A stretch of DNA of 64,000 nucleotides from Phycisphaeraceae bacterium (GCA_019636535.1 JAHBXK010000001.1:62001-126000), one strand, 5' to 3'; counted from the first letter of the stretch, positions 45,993-54,901 are shown. Program-made: numbers and translations. Notes: generated from the sequence alone by a model not told the origin.

Positions 45993-46778
45993 TCACGGCG
46001 AATCGGACGGGCGCTCGTCGCGATCGGCGGCGGCTTCGCGGTTGGCGTAGTCGACCATGGCGAGATACTGCACCGGCCTGGCCCTGACCGCCCGGACGCA
46101 CATGCCGCAGCAGACGCGGACCATGCGGTTGGCGACGACGATGTCGATCGGTCGATCGCTGGAGAGGATGTCGCCCTGGACCGGACACTTGCTCGGCATG
46201 CCATAGGTCGGTGTTTGAACCCGGATGACTTCCGCGTCGAGAAGGGAGATGTACCGGGTCGGCTCACGGAAGACGCTGTCACGCTCCGCCTCGTTTCGTA
46301 CCCTGAAGAGCCGGTTGCCCCAGATGCAGTCGAAGGGCTGCGCTCCGAGCGGCTCACCCGAAACGATCGAGTGATCGATCGGATAATGCGGGCGTTGATC
46401 TTCGATCATGACTCGGTCCACCCTGGCAAGAGCAGCGTTCGGGTTGGCGTTGAAGAGCCCGACGCATGAGAACGAGCAGAATCGGAGTTGCCTCCCTTCG
46501 TGCACGATCTCGTGCGACTCGCCTTTGCTGCCCAGCCGCGCCCCACACAGGGCGCAGACTCCGAGGTAGTACCCGTCTGAGTCGGGGTGCGCGGTTTGGC
46601 TGCCTGGGCTCGCCGAGGTGTCGTCGACCACAGCCCCGCACTCGCAGACGGCCGGAGCACGGGTCGGGCCCCCGCACGCGGCGATCGCCGAGAGTGCGCA
46701 GGCGGCGAGCACGGTGATCAACAGAGTGGTCAGCCCACCGCGGCAGGCGTGAACAGTTGTCTTGGAACTGACGCACAT
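45993..46778 (-). CDS. Cys-rich lipoprotein with YHS/TRASH-like metal-binding segments
   Basis: 261 residues; not assigned to a named family. The signal peptide ends in a lipobox (ALSAIAAC). The mature part has Cys pairs: CEC, CALCGARLG with FCSFSCVGLF (a TRASH-like unit), a second unit around DCIWGNRLFRV and a third with KCPVQGDI followed by RVCCGMC and a VQYLAMVDY tail, like a YHS domain. These small folds bind Cu, Zn or other soft metals. It sits between the Rrf2 gene and ric on the same strand, near the Cu enzyme NosZ, so a role in metal handling is plausible but inferred. The start has GGAGGG eight bases upstream. Confidence 0.75.
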   Translation of the reverse strand: MCVSSKTTVHACRGGLTTLLITVLAACALSAIAACGGPTRAPAVCECGAVVDDTSASPGSQTAHPDSDGYYLGVCALCGARLGSKGESHEIVHEGRQLRFCSFSCVGLFNANPNAALARVDRVMIEDQRPHYPIDHSIVSGEPLGAQPFDCIWGNRLFRVRNEAERDSVFREPTRYISLLDAEVIRVQTPTYGMPSKCPVQGDILSSDRPIDIVVANRMVRVCCGMCVRAVRARPVQYLAMVDYANREAAADRDERPSDSP

Positions 46779-46960
46779 GAACTTGGCCCTCCAGAGCACC
46801 CCCCACCCCCCCACCACCCACCACCTTCCACCCCACACTGCCTCCGTTTCACGCAGTCCCTCTCACGGCGGCGTTGACAAACACGCCACGGCCGTCGGCA
46901 AGCGGCACTGACCGCACGCGGGCCCAGCGTACAGACGACGATGCGTCATGCGGCACCGAC
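46779..46960. other. Intergenic region with C-rich tract
   Basis: 182 bases upstream of the YHS-like lipoprotein gene (leftward). Positions about 46798-46838 have repeated CCACC/CCCCCC runs, similar to the tract near 33.76 kb, and could form G-quadruplexes on the other strand. The promoter for the lipoprotein gene should be here. No gene is seen. Confidence 0.5.
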
Positions 46961-47728
46961 TCAGTTGTCTGAACCGAGCGGAGCGGGCATCGATCGCAAG
47001 CCGCCGTGCGCTCGGTCCTTCTCAGCACGAATGCCCGCGGGAAAGAGGATGTTGTTCTCCTTGTGGATGTGCACGCGTGTGTCGTGATCGAGGTCTCGCA
47101 GCGTGATCAGGAGCGACTCGTAGGTCCTGCACGCGTCGGTTGGAGCCTGATAGCCGCTGGTCAGTCGGCGCAGTCTCGCGAGCGCATCGGCCACGCTCGC
47201 GTGATCGTGCTCCATGCAGTCGATCGGTCGCTGCACGCTCCAGGGAGGGCCGACGTTGACCGCCGTGGGCCGCTCGAGCCTGCGCAGCCATGGGAACAGC
47301 ACCCGTTCTTCCCTGACCATGTGGTCCATCATCTCCTCCCGGAGTTGCTCGACGACCGCCGCGACTTCCCGCAATTCGGGATGCCGATCGGCGTGGGCGC
47401 TGAGCACTCGCGGCACGATGGCGGACAATCGATCGAACGACTCGCGGGCCTTGCGATGGTGCAAGGCCTCGATGTGGTCGGCCAGTTCGCACATCGAGGC
47501 GGATGCCCAGTCGTGCTCGGCGTGCGTGGCCGGCTCTCGGTCGGGCGTCTGGTCGATGGCCTTCAGGACGGCCCGCGGGTCGGCCCCCGCGTTGCGACAC
47601 GCCTCGGCCAGCGTCTGCCTGCCGTGGCAGCAGTAGTCAAGACCGAATCGGTCCAGCACGGGCAGCAGTTCGGGGTGTTCGGCCGCGAGTCGGCCGATCG
47701 GTGCGTCGAGCGAGGCGGTTGTCAGCAT
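46961..47728 (-). CDS. ric: RIC / DnrN-type di-iron protein for repair of iron centers
   Basis: 255 residues. The N-terminal DUF542 domain has APIGRLAAEHPELLPVLDRF with GLDYCCHG, the Cys-Cys signature of ScdA/RIC. The hemerythrin-like domain has His/Glu ligands in HHRKARESFD, EEMMDHMVREERVLFPWL, MEHDHASVADAL and HIHKENNILFP. RIC repairs Fe-S clusters damaged by NO or H2O2 and is commonly under NsrR. AAGGAG precedes the ATG by six bases. It begins 3 bases after the second Rrf2 gene, which is thus its likely regulator and operon partner. Confidence 0.94.
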   Translation of the reverse strand: MLTTASLDAPIGRLAAEHPELLPVLDRFGLDYCCHGRQTLAEACRNAGADPRAVLKAIDQTPDREPATHAEHDWASASMCELADHIEALHHRKARESFDRLSAIVPRVLSAHADRHPELREVAAVVEQLREEMMDHMVREERVLFPWLRRLERPTAVNVGPPWSVQRPIDCMEHDHASVADALARLRRLTSGYQAPTDACRTYESLLITLRDLDHDTRVHIHKENNILFPAGIRAEKDRAHGGLRSMPAPLGSDN

Positions 47729-47731
47729 GGA

Positions 47732-48193
47732 TCACTCCTTTGTTGTTGTTGGGGCGGGTTGGAACAGTGTCCGGCAAGCGCCCGGCACGGCTGTTGCGCC
47801 CGCCGCGCTGTCGAGCACGCTGCCGAGCGTCGTGCGTTGAAATGACTGCTCGATCGAGGCGAGGTTGTCGTCGAGACACCGATGCAACGAGCAGAGCCGC
47901 GAGTGGAGCGGATTGTCGAGCGGGCAGCATGTGATGCGCCGAATGGGGTCCACGGCGTTGACGATGTCGAGCAGCGTGATGTTCCGGGGGTCGCGAGCGA
48001 GCGCGAAGCCGCCGTGCGGCCCACGAAACGAGCGGACCAATTCGGCGCAGACAAGACTCCGCATGACCTTCGAGAGGTACCCGTGCGGCACGCGCGTCGC
48101 TCTGGCGATCGACCGGCTGGTGGCCGCTCCATCACCGATCGACGCGAGGTGGCTCATGGCCCGCAGTGCGTATTCGACGGTGTGGGAGATCAT
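47732..48193 (-). CDS. Rrf2-family transcription regulator (copy 2)
   Basis: 153 residues, clearly paralogous to copy 1. MISHTVEYALRAMSHLASIG starts the winged helix, VPHGYLSKVMRSLVCAELVR and SFRGPHGGFALARDP continue it. The cluster loop has Cys89, Cys90, Cys101 and Cys106 (TCCPLDNPLHSRLCSLHRC), richer than copy 1. Expected to sense NO through a Fe-S cluster. It lies 42 bases downstream of nosL and 3 bases upstream of ric, linking the N2O reductase operon and NO-damage repair. Confidence 0.9.
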   Translation of the reverse strand: MISHTVEYALRAMSHLASIGDGAATSRSIARATRVPHGYLSKVMRSLVCAELVRSFRGPHGGFALARDPRNITLLDIVNAVDPIRRITCCPLDNPLHSRLCSLHRCLDDNLASIEQSFQRTTLGSVLDSAAGATAVPGACRTLFQPAPTTTKE

Positions 48194-48235
48194 GGGAGGT
48201 CCGGTTTGTACGAGACGGCCGATCACATCGGCGCG

Positions 48236-48736
48236 TCAGTTGTTCGGCTTGCCGTAGCGCTGCTCCATCCACTCCCTGCGGGCGACGACCAGGGCCGGGT
48301 AGTCCATCAGTTCACCGCCAAACTCGGCCTGCGCCCGCTCGGCGTCGGTCCGCTCTCGGAAGGAGGCGATGCCCGAGCCCATCGGCGTCAGCAGCCGCTC
48401 GCGATCGGCGAAGAGGAAGACCGCCGAGTCGGCGTCGATCCACTCCCGTGTGGGATGATCGCGAACGTAACGCGCGATCACGCCGAGCGGCTCGGCGGTG
48501 CTGCGCTCAAGGTCAAGCATGCAGCAGGCATCGTCGAACAGCAGGTGCTCGCGTCGACCGGAGCGGTTCACGAGCATGGCGCTGGAGAACCGATCCTCCT
48601 GGATGATCATGCCGCACTCGACGCACTCGTGACGGCCGAGTTTCATGTCTGGCGGTCCGGACAGATCGGCACGGCCGCAACCGACGCACAGAAGGGCCAG
48701 CAGGAGCGCGATGAACAAGGACGACAAGAGGTTCAT
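48236..48736 (-). CDS. nosL: NosL, copper-chaperone lipoprotein for NosZ
   Basis: 166 residues. Signal peptide with lipobox LLCVGC. The copper-binding motif is HECVECGMIIQ, followed by DDACCMLDLE, and the rest matches NosL (WIDADSAVFLFADR, PMGSGIASFRERTDAERAQ). NosL binds Cu(I) outside the cytoplasmic membrane for assembly of the CuZ site of NosZ. The ATG at 48736 follows GGAGG with an eight-base spacer and overlaps the nosY stop in ATGA. Confidence 0.94.
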   Translation of the reverse strand: MNLLSSLFIALLLALLCVGCGRADLSGPPDMKLGRHECVECGMIIQEDRFSSAMLVNRSGRREHLLFDDACCMLDLERSTAEPLGVIARYVRDHPTREWIDADSAVFLFADRERLLTPMGSGIASFRERTDAERAQAEFGGELMDYPALVVARREWMEQRYGKPNN

Positions 48737-49623
48737 AGCGGTGACCTCCGAGAGAAGACAACGGACGCGACGACCAGCGGAAGGACGATCCAGACGGCCA
48801 GGCACGCGCCGAAGATCGCGTGCAACGTTCGACCGAACTCCTCGGTTGCGTACAGGCCCGCCGGGCCGAGCACGTCGAGCGAAGCGTCGACCGCGTGCAG
48901 CGACCACATCTTGAACACCTGGAGCGGGTTGGCCAGCGAGAGCGCCAGCAGTTCCTCGATCCGCAGCCGCAGAGCGATCGCCCCGGCCATGATCGCCAGG
49001 TCGGTGACAAACACCAGCGCCAGCCACACGAAAATGGCGGTGCCGACCGCGACCGAGGCCCGCCGGGCCAGAACGGAGATCAGCATCCCCAGGCTCAACA
49101 TGCCGAGCGCGAGCGCGAACGACAGCGCTGCGAGCCACAGAACGCTCGCCGGGTGGGTGGCCAGGCCGCGCCAGGCAAGCACGCCCGCGCAGACGCCCAG
49201 TCCCAGCGACAGCGACGCCAGCAGCGAGCAGGCCAGACCAACGTACTTGCCCAGCAGCACCTCCGTCCGCGAGAGAGGCTGCGCGAGGAGGTAGGCGAGC
49301 ATGCCCCGCTCACGATCGGAGGCGATCGACGCCGAGCCGGCCGTGAGCGCCATGAGGGGCACGACCAGCAGCACGAGGTTGATCAACCCGGCGGTGGTCC
49401 GGCCGAACCCGGAGAGCCCGACGCCGCCGCCGCCCGCGGCGGACACAAAGGAGACCGCGAGCCCGAGGACCGCGAACGCGAGGGTGTAGAGCAGGAACCA
49501 CCGGCTGCGAACGGCATCGCGCAGTTCTCGACGCGAGACCGTCAGGACGTTGCGTGCGAACGACGGTGGTTTGGCGACTGCGGACTTCCGCTCAACGGGA
49601 GCCCATGAGGCAATCGTGGTCAT
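48733..49623 (-). CDS. nosY: NosY, ABC permease of the NosDFY maturation complex
   Basis: 296 residues with about six membrane helices: WFLLYTLAFAVLGLAVSFVS, GLINLVLLVVPLMALTAGSA, ACSLLASLSLGLGVCAGVLA, LALGMLSLGMLISVL, FVWLALVFVTDLAIMAGAIA and a final one near VWIVLPLVVASVVF. It is an ABC-2-type permease. With NosF and NosD it hands sulfur or another component for the CuZ site. It overlaps nosF and nosL by four bases each (ATGA), showing tight coupling. Confidence 0.93.
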   Translation of the reverse strand: MTTIASWAPVERKSAVAKPPSFARNVLTVSRRELRDAVRSRWFLLYTLAFAVLGLAVSFVSAAGGGGVGLSGFGRTTAGLINLVLLVVPLMALTAGSASIASDRERGMLAYLLAQPLSRTEVLLGKYVGLACSLLASLSLGLGVCAGVLAWRGLATHPASVLWLAALSFALALGMLSLGMLISVLARRASVAVGTAIFVWLALVFVTDLAIMAGAIALRLRIEELLALSLANPLQVFKMWSLHAVDASLDVLGPAGLYATEEFGRTLHAIFGACLAVWIVLPLVVASVVFSRRSPL

Positions 49624-50540
49624 GATCGCTGCTCCTTGGCGTGGCGATTGCTCACTCGTGGCTCTGAAGCGTTCATGCCGTGGTCGAGAGCCACCAACTC
49701 GAAGTCATCGACGCGGATGCTCGCTTCGGCGAGCACGCGGAACGGACCGGCCTTCTGCTCGGACGACACGGGGACGAGCACGCCGACTCCGTTCATGCGG
49801 GGCGTGAACCCGCCGGCCTTCAGGCTCAGCATGGCCCTTTCGCGGACGTGCGCCGGCAGAACAAGATGCAGAACCGCGCCATGGCCAAGACTCGCGACGA
49901 AGTCGCGGCACGGCACGACGCGGTCGATTCGGCCCCGATCGAGCACGGCGACGCGCTCGGCGAGCGTGGCGACCTCCTCGACGCGGTGAGAGGCGAACAG
50001 CATCGTCCGCCCCGACCCGGACAACCCCCGGAGCATCGACACGAACTCGGCACGACCGACGGCGTCGAGACTCGCGGTGACCTCGTCGAGCACGAGCACC
50101 GCGGGATCGCCCAGCAGCGCGATCGCGAGCGCGAGTCGTTGCTTCATGCCGCCCGAGAGTTCTCGGATCCGCTTCGACTCGTGGCCAGTCAGACCCACAC
50201 CCGCCAGCGACGCCTCCGCATCGGTGGATCTCAGGCCCTTGAGTCTGCCGAAGAATCGAACCGCCTCCGCGACTCCGAGGTCGTCGTAGAACCCCAGTTC
50301 CTGCGGAACGTACCCGATCAACAGCCTCGCGGCCTTGCCACTCCGCCGAACGTCGAGCCCGCCGACGTGGATGCGCCCTCGGAACCGCAGCAGCCCGAGC
50401 ACGCAGCGGATCAGCGTGGTCTTGCCCGCGCCGTTGGCGCCCCACAGCGCCACGCTGTCGCCGGGCGGCAGGGTGAGGCAGGCATCGTCGACGGCGACGG
50501 TGCGACCGAACTTCTTGGTGACGTGTTCGATGCGGATCAT
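49620..50540 (-). CDS. nosF: NosF, ATPase of the NosDFY complex
   Basis: 306 residues. Walker A GANGAGKTTLI, Q-loop region YVPQELGFYDDLG, signature ELSGGMKQRLALAIAL, Walker B VLVLDEVTASLD and switch His in FASHRVEEV are complete. A 90-residue C-terminal extension follows. It powers NosDFY for NosZ maturation. The ATG at 50540 overlaps the nosD stop; GGAGG precedes it. Position between nosD and nosY confirms the role. Confidence 0.94.
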   Translation of the reverse strand: MIRIEHVTKKFGRTVAVDDACLTLPPGDSVALWGANGAGKTTLIRCVLGLLRFRGRIHVGGLDVRRSGKAARLLIGYVPQELGFYDDLGVAEAVRFFGRLKGLRSTDAEASLAGVGLTGHESKRIRELSGGMKQRLALAIALLGDPAVLVLDEVTASLDAVGRAEFVSMLRGLSGSGRTMLFASHRVEEVATLAERVAVLDRGRIDRVVPCRDFVASLGHGAVLHLVLPAHVRERAMLSLKAGGFTPRMNGVGVLVPVSSEQKAGPFRVLAEASIRVDDFELVALDHGMNASEPRVSNRHAKEQRS

Positions 50541-52033
50541 GCGTCCACCTCCTCCGCGGCTGCAACCACCCCGCTCGCTGACGGGCGTGGCGGTTGTGAC
50601 CTCAAGCCGGCACTTCCCAACGCTCCGGACAACGCCAGCACAGCGCCACCGAGCGTGATCAGCCCGAACGCGCTCGCCGCCAGGGCCACGACCGGTGCCG
50701 GCTGCGCCGAGTCCGCGCACGCGACAAGAACCGGACGCATCAGCGGTACCTCGTCCACGAACTTCGGTTCGGGACGCACGGCGGGGACGGCACGCCCGAC
50801 AAACTCGATGGCCTGCTGAGCCGGACTGAACAGAAACAGCCGGAGCGAGGGCTCACGGTCCATCAGGTTCTCGAAGAGCGTGTGCGACTCGTGAACGAAG
50901 TCGCCCACGCCGTCGGCGTTGGCGTCGTAGCCGGTGTAGTCGCTCCAGAAGTTGCCTCGATCGCCCTTCCAGAAGCGGTTGGCTTCGAGCGAGCCTCGCC
51001 CGGCCACGGCGATCTGATCGATGTTGTCGATGAAGTTGTTCTCGGTCAGTTCGTTGCCGCGCGCAGAAGGCAGGAACATCATGCCGACGTCGTTGTACGC
51101 CAGCGTGTTGCCCGTGAACTCCCCCGGCTGACGGTCGGTGAAGGGCGACCCGTCGATGTAAACGCCCGTTCGGTTCCCGACGATGAGGTTGTTTCGCACC
51201 GAGAAGCGGTCGGTCTCTTTCAGACCGATTCCGTAGCCGCTGGGCCCGCGGTTGCGGATCAGACGGTTGCCGGTCAGTTCGACGCCCGTGCTGTACATCA
51301 AGTAGATGCCGACCGAGTTGCGCGTGAACTGGTTGTCGGCGATCGTCACGTCGTCGCTGAACATCAGGTGAAGCCCGTAGCGGCAGTCGTGCCCGACGTT
51401 GCGACGGACGATCACGCCCGTGGAGTACCAGAGAATCGCGTCGCGGCCGTCGTGGATCGTGTTGCCCTCCACGAGCGTCCGGTCGCACCGCCAGAGCCGC
51501 AGTCCGTCGCCGCGCCTGGCGATGTCCAGCGGCTTCCCGCCGATCACGTTCCCGCGCACAACGCTGTCGGGCGACTCGCGAAGATCGATCCCGAAGAGCA
51601 CGTCCTCGAGCGTGTTGCTCTCAATGGTGACGCGCGGCGCAACGGCACGCACGGCCGCGTTCTCGCGATCGAGGTCGATGCCCGTGTTCCGGATGGTGAA
51701 ACCGCGGAGGGTGACGTCCGGCGCGGTGATCTCGACAATGTCGCCCCGTCCGCCGCCGTCGATGACCACGCGACCGTCCGCGACGAGCGAGATCGGCTTC
51801 GTGATGCGGACGTGCTCACGATAGAGCCCCGCCGGCACGACGACCGTCTGGCCGTGCTCGGCTGCGGCGATCCATGCGCCGATCTTGCCCATTTCCCGGA
51901 CCGCGGGAACGCTCTCCACGCGTGCCGTGGGCTCGGCGTGCTCGCGGTGAGCGTCGTCGCTTGGCTGGGCCAAGTCAGCGCCGCAGACGAGCATCGTCAG
52001 ACCGACGCTCAAGATGGACACGTGCCACATCAT
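50537..52033 (-). CDS. nosD: NosD, periplasmic beta-helix copper-site maturation protein with C-terminal membrane helix
   Basis: 498 residues. A signal peptide (SILSVGLTMLVCGADLAQPS) starts the chain. The right-handed beta helix of PbH1 repeats follows (DVTLRGFTIRNTGIDL, NTIHDGRDAILWYSTGV, GNRLIRNRGPSGYGIGLKET, NNFIDNIDQIAVAG), then FWSDYTGYDANADGVGD, typical of NosD. The C-terminus has a membrane helix (VALAASAFGLITLGGAVLAL), so the protein would be anchored. It works with NosFY. Start ATG 52033 overlaps the upstream membrane protein's stop by four bases. Confidence 0.94.
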   Translation of the reverse strand: MMWHVSILSVGLTMLVCGADLAQPSDDAHREHAEPTARVESVPAVREMGKIGAWIAAAEHGQTVVVPAGLYREHVRITKPISLVADGRVVIDGGGRGDIVEITAPDVTLRGFTIRNTGIDLDRENAAVRAVAPRVTIESNTLEDVLFGIDLRESPDSVVRGNVIGGKPLDIARRGDGLRLWRCDRTLVEGNTIHDGRDAILWYSTGVIVRRNVGHDCRYGLHLMFSDDVTIADNQFTRNSVGIYLMYSTGVELTGNRLIRNRGPSGYGIGLKETDRFSVRNNLIVGNRTGVYIDGSPFTDRQPGEFTGNTLAYNDVGMMFLPSARGNELTENNFIDNIDQIAVAGRGSLEANRFWKGDRGNFWSDYTGYDANADGVGDFVHESHTLFENLMDREPSLRLFLFSPAQQAIEFVGRAVPAVRPEPKFVDEVPLMRPVLVACADSAQPAPVVALAASAFGLITLGGAVLALSGALGSAGLRSQPPRPSASGVVAAAEEVDA

Positions 52034-52710
52034 GCGGACGCCCCTCTCGCCGTCGACGCACGGCGGTTCCGGTCGAACAGCGGCTTGTACGCCCGACGGT
52101 GGAAGAAGAACCCGACGACCGTGAGCGCTGCGCACGCGACGGCCATCCAGTACCCCGTGCCGAGTTCGGCGTAGGTCTTGAACTGCCCGATGCCGCCCTC
52201 GCCGAGCACCGTGGGCACGAACGGCTTGACCGCGGCCGAGAGCGGCGCGTTGGGATCGAGGCTCAGCCCGAACGTGCGCATCCACAGGTACAGATCGACC
52301 AGGAAAGCGATGGGGAACGTGAGCGCCGGGATCGCCAGCAGCACGGCCCAGCGGCTGTGCACGAACGCTGCTCCCTCGACCAGCAGGAACATGGCGATGA
52401 TGGCCCACACGGCGACGGCCCGCTCAAAGGCGGCCGCCTCGCCCAGCGGCCGCATGCCGATGTAGTGGTTCAATCCGTCGATCTCGCGGACGTCGCCGGT
52501 CAGGTGATTGACGTAGGCGGTCAGGAAGAGCCCGTCCGGGTACTGCGGCGCATCCAGTTCCATGTGCCAATAGGGGAAGTAGATGGAAGCCAGCAGCAAC
52601 ACCCGCGCCACCATGAAGAACACCGTCGGCGTCAGGTAGCGCCAGCGTCGTGCTCGCAATTCCTCGAGCGGAACTCGCGGACCGATCAGCGTGTGGAGAA
52701 TGCCGGCCAT
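52030..52710 (-). CDS. Nos-cluster integral membrane protein
   Basis: 226 residues with four membrane helices: TPTVFFMVARVLLLASIYFP, FERAVAVWAIIAMFLLVEGA, WAVLLAIPALTFPIAFLVDL and YWMAVACAALTVVGFFFHRR. Between helices 1 and 2 is the stretch YWHMELDAPQYPDGLFLTAY ... INGLNHYIGMRP-like segment (here IDGLNHYIGMRPLGEA), which I recall as typical of an uncharacterised gene beside nosZ in clade II clusters. Role unknown; electron transfer or NosZ assembly are possibilities. The ATG at 52710 follows GAGGA. It lies between nosZ and nosD. Confidence 0.8.
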   Translation of the reverse strand: MAGILHTLIGPRVPLEELRARRWRYLTPTVFFMVARVLLLASIYFPYWHMELDAPQYPDGLFLTAYVNHLTGDVREIDGLNHYIGMRPLGEAAAFERAVAVWAIIAMFLLVEGAAFVHSRWAVLLAIPALTFPIAFLVDLYLWMRTFGLSLDPNAPLSAAVKPFVPTVLGEGGIGQFKTYAELGTGYWMAVACAALTVVGFFFHRRAYKPLFDRNRRASTARGASA

Positions 52711-52816
52711 CGTTTGAGTCCTCGCCGGGTCCGACCATTCGGACCCGAGTGCCCGGAGATTGGCAGAAGCGGAAGGCTCCGCGCGGAGCGCTGGCCCCGC
52801 GCAGAACAGGGATCGA

Positions 52817-54901
52817 TCACTCGCGTTCGGCAGAGCCGAGCGACTTGGGCTTGACATGGAAGTAGCCCATCATCTCCAGGTGCAGCGCCGAGCAGAACTC
52901 GGTGCAATAGAAGGGATAGGTGCCCGCCCTGTCGGCCACGAACGTGAACTCGATGAACTCGCCCGGCTCGAGCGACAGGTTGATGTTGTACCCGCCGATG
53001 CAGAAGCCGTGGGTCGCGTCCTGAGCGCTCTCGATCGCGGTGATGCGCCACGTCACGCGGTCGCCCTCGTTCACCTCGACGTGCTCGGGGAAGAAGTGGC
53101 TCCTCACCGCGGTCATCTTGACGAGCACGTTGTTCCCGTCGCGTGTCACGCCCTCCTGCCCCTTCTTCGGTGCTCTGGGGTCGAGTTTCTGCGTGTGCGG
53201 ATTCCACCCGATCTCCGGGTACACCTTCCAACTCTTAAGTTTGTCGGCCTTGATCATCTGCGCGTAGTGAGGCTCACCGACGCCCAGCGGCATGTCGTAG
53301 ATCACCGGCATCGCGGTCCCCGTGCCGGCGATGTCGAGCAACTGGAAGTTCTGCGGCAGCAGCGGCCCGGTCGTGAGGAACCGGTCGACGGACCACTTCG
53401 ACATCGAGATCAGGTAGAGCCCGTCGGGCGTTGTCGTGTCACCCTCCGCGGCGCAGAGGTGGCCGATGTTGTAGTGGACCGGGGTCTTGGTGACCAGTTT
53501 CCAGGGCTGCTCGGGGTTCAACTTCGCGTACTCGCCGCCCAGCGTCCATCGCGCGACCGCTGAATCGAGGAACAGCGAGGTGTAGGCGTATCCCTTGTCG
53601 TCGAACTGCGTGTGCAGCGGCCCAAGCCCGAGTTCCACCTGCGCCTCGACAACCGCGTCGAAGTCCAGCACCGGCACACCGTACTCGTCGGTCTTGCCCG
53701 TGCTGCCCGCCGCGATCGCCGCCTTGATCTTGTCAATCGAGTAGACGGTGACGTGCGGGTCGAGTTTCCCGGCGACGACGATGAACTGACCGTTGGGCGT
53801 CACGTCCACGCCGTGCGGGCTCTTGGGCTCGGGGGCGAAGTACATGATCCCGTCGGCGATGAGCGTGTCGAGCATCAGCACCGGGAACCCGTTGATCTGC
53901 TTGGCCTTGCCGGCCTTGAAGGCCGCCTCGGCCTTGCGCCAGTCGATGATGTGCAGGTAGTCCATGTCGCGTTTGCTGGCGCCCGCCTCGAACGGAGGGT
54001 TGCCCATCTCGACGCCGCCCGTGGCCATCTCGGAGTTGAACGAGTTGATGAAGATGTACCCGTCGCTGGCGTTCTTGCCCGCGTCGGCAAGGTCCTGCCA
54101 GTACGGCGGCAGTTCGAGCGCGAACGACTGACTCTCGTCGATGCGGCCCCGGGCGCGATCGAACTTCCAGAGCGTGACCATGCCCCGGTAGAGTTCCTTG
54201 TACTGCTCCGGCGATGCGTAGCCGTAGCCGAGCACCGTCGCGTACTGACCACCCTCCACCACGTACTCCGTGTTCGGCGTCACGAACGCGGCGCCGTGAT
54301 CGCTGATCGTCAGCGGGTTCTTGACGATCTGCTTGGTCTCCCAATCTCGCAGGTCGATCACGGCAACTCGGGCGTTCGCCTTGTCGCCGATGAAGAGCCA
54401 CTCGCCGTCGTATTCTCCCTTGGTCTCGGAGAGCGCCGGGTGGTGCGTGTCGCCCCACAGCACGGGCTTGCCGTTGATCTCGAGCGACTTGTGCACCGGA
54501 TCCTCGTCGCCCGCGAAGCCGTAGCCCTGCCACGACTCCGGCGTGAACACCGCGATCGACCGCAGCAATCGCATGCTCGGAACGCCGATCGCAAAGACCT
54601 GCCCGCTCTGGCCGCCCGATGAGAACAGCACGTACTCGTCGTGCCGCCCGCTCGGCATGAACGTCTTCGCGGCCGCCAGCAGGTCGTCCACGTTAAGCCT
54701 GCGGTCGTTGGCGATCCTGGTCAGTTGTCCGACCTGATCCGGCGTCAGTTCGATGGGCTTTGCTTCCTGCGCTCCGCCGCGCCGACGCCTCCCCTCCTGC
54801 TGCGCGAGTGCCTCGGGAGCGGCGACCGAGAGCGCCACGCACGCGGCCATCGCCGGGGCGATGAATCTCCCGACGAGTCTTGATGTGAACAAGCCATTCA
54901 T
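52817..54901 (-). CDS. nosZ: Nitrous oxide reductase, clade II (Sec-type signal)
   Basis: 694 residues. It reduces N2O to N2 outside the cytoplasmic membrane. The signal peptide (APAMAACVALSVAAPEALAQ) lacks a twin-arginine motif, the mark of clade II. CuZ histidines lie in WGDTHHPALSE, SDHGAAF, KSPHGVDV, LGPLHTQFD and HYNIGHLCAAEGDT. CuA ligands lie in CTEFCSALHLEMMGYFHV near the C-terminus with ATHGFCIGG. The ATG at 54901 follows GGAGG by seven bases. A dihaem cytochrome c gene is upstream and nosDFYL downstream; no nosR is found, as expected for clade II. Confidence 0.97.
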   Translation of the reverse strand: MNGLFTSRLVGRFIAPAMAACVALSVAAPEALAQQEGRRRRGGAQEAKPIELTPDQVGQLTRIANDRRLNVDDLLAAAKTFMPSGRHDEYVLFSSGGQSGQVFAIGVPSMRLLRSIAVFTPESWQGYGFAGDEDPVHKSLEINGKPVLWGDTHHPALSETKGEYDGEWLFIGDKANARVAVIDLRDWETKQIVKNPLTISDHGAAFVTPNTEYVVEGGQYATVLGYGYASPEQYKELYRGMVTLWKFDRARGRIDESQSFALELPPYWQDLADAGKNASDGYIFINSFNSEMATGGVEMGNPPFEAGASKRDMDYLHIIDWRKAEAAFKAGKAKQINGFPVLMLDTLIADGIMYFAPEPKSPHGVDVTPNGQFIVVAGKLDPHVTVYSIDKIKAAIAAGSTGKTDEYGVPVLDFDAVVEAQVELGLGPLHTQFDDKGYAYTSLFLDSAVARWTLGGEYAKLNPEQPWKLVTKTPVHYNIGHLCAAEGDTTTPDGLYLISMSKWSVDRFLTTGPLLPQNFQLLDIAGTGTAMPVIYDMPLGVGEPHYAQMIKADKLKSWKVYPEIGWNPHTQKLDPRAPKKGQEGVTRDGNNVLVKMTAVRSHFFPEHVEVNEGDRVTWRITAIESAQDATHGFCIGGYNINLSLEPGEFIEFTFVADRAGTYPFYCTEFCSALHLEMMGYFHVKPKSLGSAERE

